From: Marinomonas spartinae
GTDB taxonomy: Bacteria > Pseudomonadota > Gammaproteobacteria > Pseudomonadales > Marinomonadaceae
Reading direction: 5' to 3'
Assembly (NCBI RefSeq): GCF_016461715.1
Contig: NZ_JAEMUI010000002.1
Span: 248,001-312,000 of the forward strand
DNA: 64,000 bases
Below, one piece after another: positions 1 through 8,964 of this stretch (positions are counted from its first letter, which is position 1; each line of letters starts with the position of its first letter). The position numbers and the translations under genes are program-made. Below the pieces are notes generated by a model. That model saw nothing but the letters and a program-made list of their open reading frames with translations. It did not search any database and was not told where the DNA came from.

Positions 1-475
1 TGATTCTCCTCTTGCTCAAGCTTTTGTGTCGGCCTTTACTGCCGTAATGCAGGAGTTGGCTCATGCTATTGTGCGTGATGGCGAGGGCGCAACGAAGTTT
101 GTGACGGTTGAGGTGGTTGGTGCTGCTAAGGTATCTGATGCGACGAAAACAGCATTTGAAGTAGCGCATTCCCCGCTGGTAAAAACAGCTCTCTTTGCGT
201 CTGACCCTAATTGGGGGCGTATTTTGGCGGTTGTAGGTCGTGCGGGAGTTGAGGGGTTGGATGTTGATAAAGTCCAACTGCACATCAACGGCTTCGAAAT
301 TGTTCGTGATGGTGGTCGGTCGCCCGGTTATTTGGAAGAGCATGGTCAGGAGGCCATGGCTCCAGAGGAGATTCATATTGTAATTGACCTTGGGGCTGGC
401 GATGCTTCTGATACAGTGTGGACAACGGATTTCTCCCATGAATACGTGACTATTAATGCGGAGTACCGTACCTAA
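1..475 (+). CDS. argJ: ArgJ, bifunctional glutamate N-acetyltransferase/ornithine acetyltransferase (3' part only)
   Basis: The reading frame is open from base 2, so the 5' part lies outside the window. What remains (about 157 residues) is the C-terminal beta chain of ArgJ, which recycles the acetyl group between N-acetylornithine and glutamate in arginine synthesis. Visible family marks are the FASDPNWGRILA segment, the DGG turn and the C-terminal YVTINAEYRT, which is the usual ArgJ end. The self-cleavage Thr-Met site normally sits at the alpha/beta junction and is upstream of the window. A GTG at 26 is internal and not a start. The stop overlaps the mutT start by one base (TAATG), so the two are probably co-translated. 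Confidence 0.93.
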   Translation, partial: DSPLAQAFVSAFTAVMQELAHAIVRDGEGATKFVTVEVVGAAKVSDATKTAFEVAHSPLVKTALFASDPNWGRILAVVGRAGVEGLDVDKVQLHINGFEIVRDGGRSPGYLEEHGQEAMAPEEIHIVIDLGAGDASDTVWTTDFSHEYVTINAEYRT

Positions 476-855
476 TGTTGGTTCGGGTTGCGGCAGGTAT
501 TATTCTGCGTGAAGGTCGGGTATTTATTGCTCTGCGCTCTTCTGATAAACATCAAGGTGGTTTATGGGAGTTCCCGGGTGGTAAATGCGAAGAAGGTGAA
601 GTTTCTCTTTCTACGCTGGCAAGAGAGTTAAGTGAAGAGTGTGGTATTGAAACGCTTGATGCCTCACATTTTCAGACTGTTGCTCACGATTATGGCGATA
701 AACAAGTTGAGTTGGTGTTTTTTGTCGTGAAAAAATTTAATGGTGAACCACATGGACGAGAAGGGCAAGAAGTGCGTTGGGTTCCATTAGCGGACTTGGC
801 GAATTATGCCTTTCCTGAAGCCAATCAAGTTATCGTCGATCGCTTACTTAAATAA
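475..855 (+). CDS. mutT: MutT-type Nudix hydrolase (8-oxo-dGTP diphosphatase)
   Basis: The 126-residue protein carries a full Nudix box (GX5EX7REUXEEXGU) at about residues 38-60: GGKCEEGE, then RELSEECGI. MutT removes 8-oxo-dGTP from the nucleotide pool and so prevents A:T to C:G transversions. Length and N-terminus (MLVRVAAGIILREGRVFIA) fit MutT rather than larger Nudix enzymes. The argJ-mutT order is the usual one in pseudomonads and relatives, and the start codon overlaps the argJ stop. No ThiE-like or TMP-synthase-like C-terminal extension, seen in some pseudomonad MutT proteins, is present here. Confidence 0.9.
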   Translation: MLVRVAAGIILREGRVFIALRSSDKHQGGLWEFPGGKCEEGEVSLSTLARELSEECGIETLDASHFQTVAHDYGDKQVELVFFVVKKFNGEPHGREGQEVRWVPLADLANYAFPEANQVIVDRLLK

Positions 856-874
856 AAAGACGCATTAATTGTTT

Positions 875-908
875 AAAAAAGGCATCATAAATTTTATGAT
901 GCCTTTTT
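875..908 (+). terminator. Rho-independent terminator of argJ-mutT
   Basis: A perfect GGCATCATAAA stem with an AT-rich loop is followed by five T and preceded by six A. It lies 20 bases after the mutT stop and could work in both directions. Confidence 0.85.
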
Positions 909-945
909 ATTGGCCTAATGAATGATTTGTCTGGATTGATGTGGC

Positions 946-985
946 AAAAAAAGCGACCTTTTTAATTTCGTTTTAAAGGTCGCTT
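946..985 (-). terminator. Rho-independent terminator of gatCAB
   Basis: Arms AAGCGACCTTT (951-961) and AAAGGTCGCTT (975-985) form an 11-bp perfect stem. Read on the minus strand it is followed by seven U, and it lies just past the gatB stop. Confidence 0.88.
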
Positions 986-1004
986 AATTATGGATAGGTC
1001 TGTT

Positions 1005-2450
1005 TTAGCCTTTTAGCATCTTGGCGAGAATTGGATTAACAATCCCTGGGTTGGCCTTACCTTGAGATGCTTTCATGACTTGTCCAACAAAGAAGCCAAT
1101 CATTTTTTTCTGTTTGTCTGGATCGGCGGCGCGATATTGCTCAACTTGAGCAGCGTTAGCATCCAGAATTTCCTGAATCATGATCTCAATGGCACCTGTG
1201 TCGGTGACTTGTTTTAGGCCTTTGGCTTCAATGATCTCATCCGCAGAGCCTTCGCCATTCCACATGGCTTGCAATACGTCTTTGGCGGTTTTGCCATTAA
1301 TGGTGTTATCCAGTACGCGGCTAAGAAGCTCGCCCAGTGCCTTGGCGCTTACTGGAGATTGTGTGATTTCAAGTTGCTCTTGGTTGAGTAGCTTGCTTAG
1401 TTCGCCCATTACCCAGTTGGCGGTTAATTTGGCATCTTTGACAAGGCTATTTGCCTGCTCAAAGTAGTCCGCCATTGCTCGTGAAGCCGATAGTACGCCA
1501 GCATCGTATTCGCTCAGTTTGTATTCCTCCTGGAAACGTGCTGCTTTTTGGTTTGGCAATTCAGGAAGGTTGGCTTTGATTTGATCTACGTATTCCTCTG
1601 TCAGCTCAATTGGTAGCAGGTCTGGGCAGGGGAAATAGCGGTAATCGTTCGCGTCTTCTTTGGAGCGCATGCTGCGAGTTTCGTTTTTATCTGGGTCATA
1701 AAGGCGCGTTTCTTGAACGATTCGGCCGCCATCTTCAAGAATGTCGGCTTGGCGTTCAATCTCTGTATAGATGGCTTTTTCGATAAAGCGGAACGAGTTG
1801 ACGTTTTTGATTTCAGTTCGCGTGCCATACTCTTTCTGGCCTTTTGGTCGTAATGACAAGTTGATATCGCAACGCATGGAGCCTTCGGCCATGTTGCCGT
1901 CGCAAATGCCCAAGTAAGTTACGATAGAGTGGATCATTTTGACGTAGGCAACGGCTTCTTTGGCGGAGCGAATGTCGGGCTCCGAGACAATTTCCAGTAA
2001 AGGGGTGCTGGAACGGTTTAGATCGATGCCAGTCATGCCTTGGAAGTCTTCGTGCAAAGATTTACCCGCATCTTCTTCAAGGTGCGCTCGGGTGATGCCA
2101 ATACGTGATGTTGACCCATCATCAAGCATCACATCAAGATAGCCTTTGCCTACGATAGGGTGATCCATCTGGCTGGTTTGGTAGCCTTTTGGTAGGTCAG
2201 GATAGAAATAGTTTTTGCGGGCAAAAACTGAGTGCATGCCAATTTCTGCATTAATGGCATGACCAAACATAACCGCCATGCGGAGCGCTTCTTTGTTTAG
2301 TACTGGTAGTGCACCGGGCATGCCTAAATCCACTAACGTGGTTTGTGTGTTTGGCTCTGCGCCAAAACCAACGGCGGCGCCAGAAAATAATTTTGATTTG
2401 GTAGAGAGCTGGGTATGAATCTCTAGGCCGATAACAACTTCCCAATTCAT
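1005..2450 (-). CDS. gatB: Asp-tRNA(Asn)/Glu-tRNA(Gln) amidotransferase subunit B
   Basis: GatB is the kinase/transamidase subunit of GatCAB, which activates Glu-tRNA(Gln) or Asp-tRNA(Asn) and transfers ammonia delivered by GatA. The protein (481 residues) starts with [15 protein letters not shown], the standard GatB N-terminus. It also has [14 protein letters not shown] and [10 protein letters not shown] of the catalytic cradle, and a C-terminal YqeY-like tail domain from about residue 330. An in-frame upstream ATG would add 14 residues, but these overlap gatA and are not family-like. The chosen start lies two bases after the gatA stop, with GGAG inside the end of gatA. It is the last gene of gatC-gatA-gatB. 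Confidence 0.95.
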   Translation of the reverse strand: MNWEVVIGLEIHTQLSTKSKLFSGAAVGFGAEPNTQTTLVDLGMPGALPVLNKEALRMAVMFGHAINAEIGMHSVFARKNYFYPDLPKGYQTSQMDHPIVGKGYLDVMLDDGSTSRIGITRAHLEEDAGKSLHEDFQGMTGIDLNRSSTPLLEIVSEPDIRSAKEAVAYVKMIHSIVTYLGICDGNMAEGSMRCDINLSLRPKGQKEYGTRTEIKNVNSFRFIEKAIYTEIERQADILEDGGRIVQETRLYDPDKNETRSMRSKEDANDYRYFPCPDLLPIELTEEYVDQIKANLPELPNQKAARFQEEYKLSEYDAGVLSASRAMADYFEQANSLVKDAKLTANWVMGELSKLLNQEQLEITQSPVSAKALGELLSRVLDNTINGKTAKDVLQAMWNGEGSADEIIEAKGLKQVTDTGAIEIMIQEILDANAAQVEQYRAADPDKQKKMIGFFVGQVMKASQGKANPGIVNPILAKMLKG

Positions 2451-2452
2451 CT

Positions 2453-3913
2453 TTATGCTCCTTTTGCCATCGTTGGCGTTTGTAGGTGCCAATCTGTGTG
2501 TTGCTGGAATTGATGAGCGACATTTAATAGTTTGGCTTCGGCAAAATAGTTGCCCATGATTTGTAAACCAACAGGCATGCCATCTGCAAAGCCTGCAGGA
2601 ACAGACATGGCGGGAATGCCAGCAAGATTCACGGATAAAGTGTAAATGTCTTCTAGATACATGGCTACAGGGTCGTCTGCTTTACTGCCAATGCCAAAAG
2701 CGGTGGTTGGTGCAACTGGCCCCATAATAACATCGACTTCAGACAGAGCCGCAACAAAGTCGTTTTTGATCAAGCGGCGAATTTTTTGTGCTTTCAAATA
2801 GTAGGCGTCATAATAGCCTTCAGATAGGGCATAAGTGCCCACCATAATGCGCTTTTGAACTTCACGGCCAAACCCTTCTGCACGTGTTCTCATGTACATA
2901 TCAAGTAGGTCTTTTGGATCTTCGCAGCGGTGACCAAAGCGCACACCGTCAAAACGAGACAAGTTAGAAGAGGCCTCGGATGGTGCAATGACGTAATAAG
3001 ATGGAATGCTTAGTTGCAGGTTAGGAAGTGAAATCTCTTTCACTGTTGCACCTAATTTCTCAAACTCTTTTACGGCAGTCATGATAACGTCGGCCACTTT
3101 CGGGTCCAAACCGTCGCCGAAGTACTCCTTTGGTAGGCCAATTTTCAAGCCTGTCAGAGGGGTGTCGAGGTTGGCTAGGTAGTCGTCTTTTGGTGTTTCT
3201 GAGCAGGTAGAGTCTTTGTCGTCAAAGCCTGCGATGGTTTGCATGAGGTGCGCGCAATCTTCGGCGCTTTTTGCCATTGGGCCGCCTTGGTCAAGGCTAG
3301 ATGCGTAGGCGATCATGCCAAAGCGCGAAACGCGACCATAGGTAGGTTTAAGGCCTGTGATGCCGCAAAAAGAAGCAGGCTGGCGAATCGAGCCGCCGGT
3401 GTCTGTACCTGTTGCAGCCACTGTCAGACCCGCCGCAACGGCCGCAGCAGAGCCACCAGATGAGCCGCCTGGTACGGTGTCTAGATTCCAAGGGTTTTTG
3501 ACCGCACCGTAAAAGCTGTTTTCGTTAGAAGAGCCCATGGCGAATTCGTCCATGTTGGTTTTGCCTAACATTACGGCGCCAGCATCTTTTATGCGTTGTG
3601 TAACGGTGGACTCGTAAGGCGGAATGAAGTTATGCAGCATTTTTGAGCCGCAAGTCGTTAGAGTGCCTTGGGTGCAAAACAAGTCTTTGTGAGCCACTGG
3701 GATGCCGGTGAGACTAGAGCCTTGACCGTTCGCAAGTCGTTCATCGGCGGCCTGTGCTTGTTGTAAGGCGAGCTCTTCGCTGATGGTGATGTAGCTGTTG
3801 AGTAGTGGGTTAAGCTTTGCAATACGGTCTAAAAAAGTGCGTGTTAGCTCAACACTGGAAATGTCTTTGTTGCGCAGTTTCTGCGCTAAAACGGAAATGC
3901 TTTGTTCGAACAT
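2453..3913 (-). CDS. gatA: Asp-tRNA(Asn)/Glu-tRNA(Gln) amidotransferase subunit A
   Basis: GatA is the glutaminase of GatCAB and belongs to the amidase-signature family. The Ser-cisSer-Lys triad is visible: Lys in GIPVAHKD, the cis-Ser in [14 protein letters not shown], and the nucleophilic Ser in [14 protein letters not shown]. At 486 residues it is full length. It lies 14 bases downstream of gatC and 2 bases upstream of gatB in one transcription unit. A Gat operon in a gammaproteobacterium suggests that Asn-tRNA or Gln-tRNA is formed indirectly, which would depend on whether asnS or glnS exists elsewhere in the genome. Confidence 0.96.
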   Translation of the reverse strand: MFEQSISVLAQKLRNKDISSVELTRTFLDRIAKLNPLLNSYITISEELALQQAQAADERLANGQGSSLTGIPVAHKDLFCTQGTLTTCGSKMLHNFIPPYESTVTQRIKDAGAVMLGKTNMDEFAMGSSNENSFYGAVKNPWNLDTVPGGSSGGSAAAVAAGLTVAATGTDTGGSIRQPASFCGITGLKPTYGRVSRFGMIAYASSLDQGGPMAKSAEDCAHLMQTIAGFDDKDSTCSETPKDDYLANLDTPLTGLKIGLPKEYFGDGLDPKVADVIMTAVKEFEKLGATVKEISLPNLQLSIPSYYVIAPSEASSNLSRFDGVRFGHRCEDPKDLLDMYMRTRAEGFGREVQKRIMVGTYALSEGYYDAYYLKAQKIRRLIKNDFVAALSEVDVIMGPVAPTTAFGIGSKADDPVAMYLEDIYTLSVNLAGIPAMSVPAGFADGMPVGLQIMGNYFAEAKLLNVAHQFQQHTDWHLQTPTMAKGA

Positions 3914-3927
3914 GGTTTGCTCTCGTA

Positions 3928-4215
3928 TTAGTCGATCACTTTCGGTACAAGGAAAAGACCCGCTTCGGTTTGCGGTGCGTTAGCAAGAAACTCCTCTCTA
4001 TGGTTGCCTTCTGTTACCACGTCTTCTCTTAAGCGTTGTGTCATTTCAAGCGGATTGGAAAGTGGTTCTACGCCATCGGTATTAACTGATTGCATTTGTT
4101 CTACAAGTGATAAAACGCTGGACAGCGAATGTTGGTACTGAACGGCATCTTCCTCAGTGAGGGCGAGGCGAGCCAAGTGCGCAATTTTTTGCACGTCTTG
4201 TTTGTCTATGGACAT
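3928..4215 (-). CDS. gatC: Asp-tRNA(Asn)/Glu-tRNA(Gln) amidotransferase subunit C
   Basis: This 95-residue subunit wraps around the GatA-GatB interface and stabilises the complex. Typical GatC marks are [12 protein letters not shown] near the N-terminus, the middle [19 protein letters not shown] and the C-terminal [10 protein letters not shown]. It is the first gene of the gatCAB operon and is divergent from mreB, with about 236 bp between the two start codons. I could not pick out a convincing promoter pair for either gene in that gap. Confidence 0.94.
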   Translation of the reverse strand: MSIDKQDVQKIAHLARLALTEEDAVQYQHSLSSVLSLVEQMQSVNTDGVEPLSNPLEMTQRLREDVVTEGNHREEFLANAPQTEAGLFLVPKVID

Positions 4216-4277
4216 GTTCCACCTGATATTTAATTGTCGAAAATAGTTACCATTGTATCGCTTCGGGCTTATGCTAG

Positions 4278-5495
<1,218 letters not shown>

Positions 5496-5498
5496 AAG

Positions 5499-5514
5499 GT
5501 AGGAGCTCACCATT
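5499..5514 (+). promoter_or_regulatory. Ribosome binding site of mreC in front of an ATT start
   Basis: AGGAG at 5501-5505 is followed by six bases and then ATT at 5512. An in-frame TAG at 5500-5502 closes the frame upstream. No ATG, GTG or TTG occurs in this frame between that stop and the GTG at 5563. The position of this strong site argues that translation starts at ATT. Confidence 0.7.
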
Positions 5515-6351
5515 AATAATTCGATTTATTTTAATGGCAAGATATCCAGTGCACGTTTTGTTGTGCTGGTTATCTTATCGATTGCTATGATAGTGGGTGA
5601 TGTCCGCTATTCTATTTTTGCCCCTATTCGACCCTACCTTACTTGGCTTGTTGCTCCCATTCAAGTTGTCGTAAATACCCCCCAGCAAATACTCTTTTGG
5701 GCTAATGATCACTTGCAAAGTCGTGAAGATTTAGTGAAAGAGAATCAAAAGCTTAATCAGGAATTGTTGTTGTTGCGTAGCCGTTTACAACAGTTTGCCT
5801 CCTTGCAGGCAGAAAATGTTAGATTGCGCGAGTTACTTGATGCTTCCCAAAGGGTAAATGAGAAAGTTGTCTTGGCTGAGGTAATTGGCTTTGACCAGAA
5901 TCCGTATAGTCAAAAAGTACTGATTAACAAGGGTTTTTCATCTGGAGCTTATGTCGGTGAACCGGTCTTGGATGCTACTGGTGTCTTCGGTCAAATTGTT
6001 GAAACGTCTGCTTATACCAGTCGAGTTCTGTTGATTGCTGATGCTAGTCATTTCTTACCTGTACAACTTGCTCGTACTGGGTTTAGAGGAGTGTTGCGAG
6101 GGATTGGGGATTTGAAACATATGAAATTGATGAGTGTTCCTCAATCAGCTGATATTAGAAAGGGAGATATACTGACAACATCGGGTTTAGGCAAACGTTT
6201 TCCAGCGGGATATCCTGTCGGTGTTGTTCGTGCGGTCAACCATATTCCAGGGCAGCCTTATGCCGATGTGGATGTGGTGCCTTTGGCTCAGCTTGGGCGT
6301 AGTCGTCATGTCATGTTAATTGATAGACCCAAATCGGAGCGAGATAAATGA
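5512..6351 (+). CDS. mreC: Rod-shape-determining protein MreC, probable ATT start
   Basis: MreC is a bitopic inner-membrane protein whose periplasmic domain organises PBP2 and the elongasome. From ATT at 5512 the protein has 279 residues: a short cytoplasmic tail (INNSIYFNGKISSARF), a membrane helix (VVLVILSIAMIVGD), a coiled coil around residues 70-105 and the beta-rich MreC domain with VLLIADASHFLPVQ. The first conventional start, GTG at 5563, would remove the whole cytoplasmic tail, begin inside the membrane helix and lack a Shine-Dalgarno sequence. The ATT start is therefore preferred. The end overlaps mreD by four bases (ATGA). Confidence 0.9.
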   Translation: MNNSIYFNGKISSARFVVLVILSIAMIVGDVRYSIFAPIRPYLTWLVAPIQVVVNTPQQILFWANDHLQSREDLVKENQKLNQELLLLRSRLQQFASLQAENVRLRELLDASQRVNEKVVLAEVIGFDQNPYSQKVLINKGFSSGAYVGEPVLDATGVFGQIVETSAYTSRVLLIADASHFLPVQLARTGFRGVLRGIGDLKHMKLMSVPQSADIRKGDILTTSGLGKRFPAGYPVGVVRAVNHIPGQPYADVDVVPLAQLGRSRHVMLIDRPKSERDK

Positions 6352-6821
6352 GAGCTTTCTTTGTTTTCATAGTGACTTTGATCGCGGCATTAATGTTGGA
6401 GGCTATGCCCCTTCCTGAATCCTTAATTTGGTATCGACCCGAATGGGTTCTTCTGGTGATCTTATATTGGGTAATTGCCTTACCATTTCGAGTTGGTGTG
6501 GGGTTGGCTTGGTTTTTAGGGTTATTAGTCGATTTGCTTCAAGGCGGTATTATTGGTCAGCATTCGTTAACTTATGTCATTATTGCCTATACTTGTGGTG
6601 TGTTTTACAAGCGTTTACGGATGTATCACCGTTGGCAGCAAGGGTTGTTCGTATGTTTGTTGGTGAGTGTCAATCAGCTGGTGGATTTTTGGATTGATCA
6701 TTACTTTGGTGACGCTAAACCGACATTGATGATCTTTATGCCTGCCATTGTGACAGGGCTGCTATGGCCTTGGTCGTTTATTATTTTACGCAGCATTCGT
6801 CGAATTTATGCGATTCGTTAG
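6348..6821 (+). CDS. mreD: Rod-shape-determining membrane protein MreD
   Basis: This 157-residue, very hydrophobic protein has about five membrane helices (first at residues 3-20, last around 130-150). It fits MreD in length and in the PEWVLLVILYWVIALP segment, which resembles the usual RPxWLLLVLIYWxxALP family motif. MreD works with MreB and MreC in the elongation complex. The ATG overlaps the mreC stop. A gap of about 50 bases without a terminator follows before maf. Confidence 0.93.
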   Translation: MRAFFVFIVTLIAALMLEAMPLPESLIWYRPEWVLLVILYWVIALPFRVGVGLAWFLGLLVDLLQGGIIGQHSLTYVIIAYTCGVFYKRLRMYHRWQQGLFVCLLVSVNQLVDFWIDHYFGDAKPTLMIFMPAIVTGLLWPWSFIILRSIRRIYAIR

Positions 6822-6870
6822 ATTTATCGGGTAGGGTGTTTGTTGGGCTATTTTTGATTAGGAAAGGTTT

Positions 6871-7503
6871 ATGCTTGTTTTGGCCTCTGCATCGCCAAGA
6901 AGGAAAGAACTATTAGGGACATTGGTGAAGGAGTTTGCTGTTTGTCCTGCAGACATTGATGAAACCCCTCATGAGGCGGAAGCCGCCCATGATTACGTGA
7001 CACGAATGGCGCTAGAGAAAGCTCAAGCCGTCGCTATGTACTATCGCCAGAATAATAATCTTCTTTATCAAGACTCCACATCAAAAGCTAAGTGCAGTGT
7101 TATTTTGGCGTCTGATACAAGCGTGGTTGTTGATGGAGTGGTGTTAGGTAAACCGTCATCTTTTGATGACGCTAAGCGTATGTTAAGGCTCTTATCTGGC
7201 CGATCCCATCAGGTGATGACATCATTATGTCTATGCGATGTGGATGGTGATCATGTACAGTTAACTAACGTTGTGACGGATGTGTCGTTTAGATCGATAT
7301 CGGATGTTGAAATTGCCCAATATTGGCGCACAGGTGAGCCGCAAGATAAAGCGGGAGCCTACGCTATTCAGGGGTTAGGTGCTGTGTTTGTTTCTCATCT
7401 TTCTGGTTCCTATTCTGCAGTGGTCGGTTTGCCTTTGTATGAAACGTCCCAGCTTCTAGCATTATATGGGATTCATTCCCTTGAGGAGATGTCTCATGAG
7501 TGA
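6871..7503 (+). CDS. maf: Maf-family nucleoside triphosphate pyrophosphatase
   Basis: Maf proteins hydrolyse non-canonical or excess nucleotides (dTTP, UTP or modified pyrimidines). Family marks are the N-terminal LVLASASPRRKELL, PADIDETPH, the acidic ILASDTSVVVDG and GKPSSFDDAKRML. At 210 residues it is somewhat longer than usual; the excess is a polar insertion around residues 54-73, between the first helix pair and the catalytic Asp strand. In E. coli the gene in this position (yhdE) encodes a dTTP/UTP pyrophosphatase; that substrate is inferred here. The end overlaps rng by eight bases. Confidence 0.9.
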   Translation: MLVLASASPRRKELLGTLVKEFAVCPADIDETPHEAEAAHDYVTRMALEKAQAVAMYYRQNNNLLYQDSTSKAKCSVILASDTSVVVDGVVLGKPSSFDDAKRMLRLLSGRSHQVMTSLCLCDVDGDHVQLTNVVTDVSFRSISDVEIAQYWRTGEPQDKAGAYAIQGLGAVFVSHLSGSYSAVVGLPLYETSQLLALYGIHSLEEMSHE

Positions 7504-8950
7504 AGATGTATTAATCAACGTCACTCCGATGGAGGTTCGAGTCGCCTTAGTAGAGAATGGCGTCCTTCAAGAAGTCTATATTGAGCGTTCCAGCCGCAAG
7601 GGGATCGTTGGTAATATTTATCAAGGTAAAGTGGTCCGTGTGTTGCCAGGAATGCAAGCTGCCTTCGTTGATATAGGTTTAGAGCGCGCGGCTTTTATCC
7701 ATGTTTCCGAGGTGGTGGATCGAGATGCTGTTAACCCAAGTGATCAAATTGGTGATTATTTGCGTGAAGGGCAATCTCTGGTTGTTCAAGTAACAAAAGA
7801 CCCGATTAGTACCAAAGGTGCTCGTTTAACAACACATTTATCTATTCCGTCTCGTTATCTTGTTTATATGCCGGACCAGTCCCATGTTGGTGTCAGTCAG
7901 CGCATTGAAGATGAAGCAGAGCGAGAGCGTCTCAAATCTCTGGTGTCGACAGCATTAACCGAAGCGGATGAATCGAATGGCTATATTCTTCGTACCGCCG
8001 CAGAGCGTGCTGGAGAAGAAGAAATTTTGTCGGATATTAAATTTTTAACACGCTTATGGCAGTCTGTTAAAAAGCGTATCAAAAGCGCTAAATCCCCTTC
8101 GGTCATTTATGAAGATTTGCCTTTGCATTTGCGTACTATGAGAGATTTAGTGAGCTTGACGACAGAAAAAATTCGTATTGACTCACGTGAAAATTATGCA
8201 AAATTGCGTTCTTTCGCGGAAGACTTTATTCCAGAGCTTAGAGATCGCATTGAGTATTACCCAGGTGAGCGCCCTATTTTTGATCTGTACAGCGTGGAAG
8301 ATGAGATTCAAAAGGCGCTGGATCGCAAGGTGCAACTGAAGTCTGGTGGTTACCTTTTAGTAGAGCAAACTGAGTCGATGACGACCATTGATGTCAATAC
8401 GGGCGCATTTGTTGGAAGTCGTAATTTAGAAGAGACGATATATAAAACCAACCTTGAGGCTGCCACAGCGATTGGACGCCAATTGCGTTTACGTAATCTG
8501 GGTGGCATCATCATAATTGATTTTATTGATATGGAAGATGAGGAGCACAAGCGGCAAGTATTAAGAATGCTTGAAAAAACACTAGAGCTTGATCATGCTA
8601 AGACCAAAATTACTGGTGTGTCGGATTTAGGGTTAGTGGAAATGACACGCAAACGTACGCGTGAAAGCCTTGGGCAAACGCTATGTGAGCCATGTCGGGC
8701 TTGTCGTGGTAGTGGCTTGGTAAAAACGCCTGAAACTGTGTGCTACGAAGTATTTAGGGAGATTTTAAGAGCCGATAGGGCGTATGACTCCCAAACTTAC
8801 ACTGTGTTAGCCGCCAGTTCAGTGGTAGATCGTTTTCTTGATGAAGAAAGTGCAGGGGTTGCGGAATTGGAGGCATTTATTGGTAAAACCATTCGTTTTC
8901 AGGTTGATCCTGTGTATACACAAGATCAGTATGATGTCGTCCTAAGATAA
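7496..8950 (+). CDS. rng: Ribonuclease G
   Basis: RNase G is the short paralogue of RNase E and matures the 5' end of 16S rRNA. The protein (484 residues) has an N-terminal S1-like domain (GNIYQGKVVRVLPGMQAAF), the catalytic DNase-I-like region with metal-binding Asp in TIDVNTGAFVG and IIIDFIDMED, and the zinc-link cysteines in CEPCRACRGSG. There is no RNase E scaffold tail. The start at 7496 has GAGGAG six bases upstream. An earlier in-frame codon at 7466 is not family-like. Translational coupling with maf is likely. Confidence 0.95.
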   Translation: MSEDVLINVTPMEVRVALVENGVLQEVYIERSSRKGIVGNIYQGKVVRVLPGMQAAFVDIGLERAAFIHVSEVVDRDAVNPSDQIGDYLREGQSLVVQVTKDPISTKGARLTTHLSIPSRYLVYMPDQSHVGVSQRIEDEAERERLKSLVSTALTEADESNGYILRTAAERAGEEEILSDIKFLTRLWQSVKKRIKSAKSPSVIYEDLPLHLRTMRDLVSLTTEKIRIDSRENYAKLRSFAEDFIPELRDRIEYYPGERPIFDLYSVEDEIQKALDRKVQLKSGGYLLVEQTESMTTIDVNTGAFVGSRNLEETIYKTNLEAATAIGRQLRLRNLGGIIIIDFIDMEDEEHKRQVLRMLEKTLELDHAKTKITGVSDLGLVEMTRKRTRESLGQTLCEPCRACRGSGLVKTPETVCYEVFREILRADRAYDSQTYTVLAASSVVDRFLDEESAGVAELEAFIGKTIRFQVDPVYTQDQYDVVLR

Positions 8951-8964
8951 GCGGAGAAACTTGG

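Noticed and set aside
7466..7495. Earlier in-frame start of rng inside maf
   Set aside because: The extra ten residues are not family-like, while GAGGAG is well placed for the ATG at 7496.
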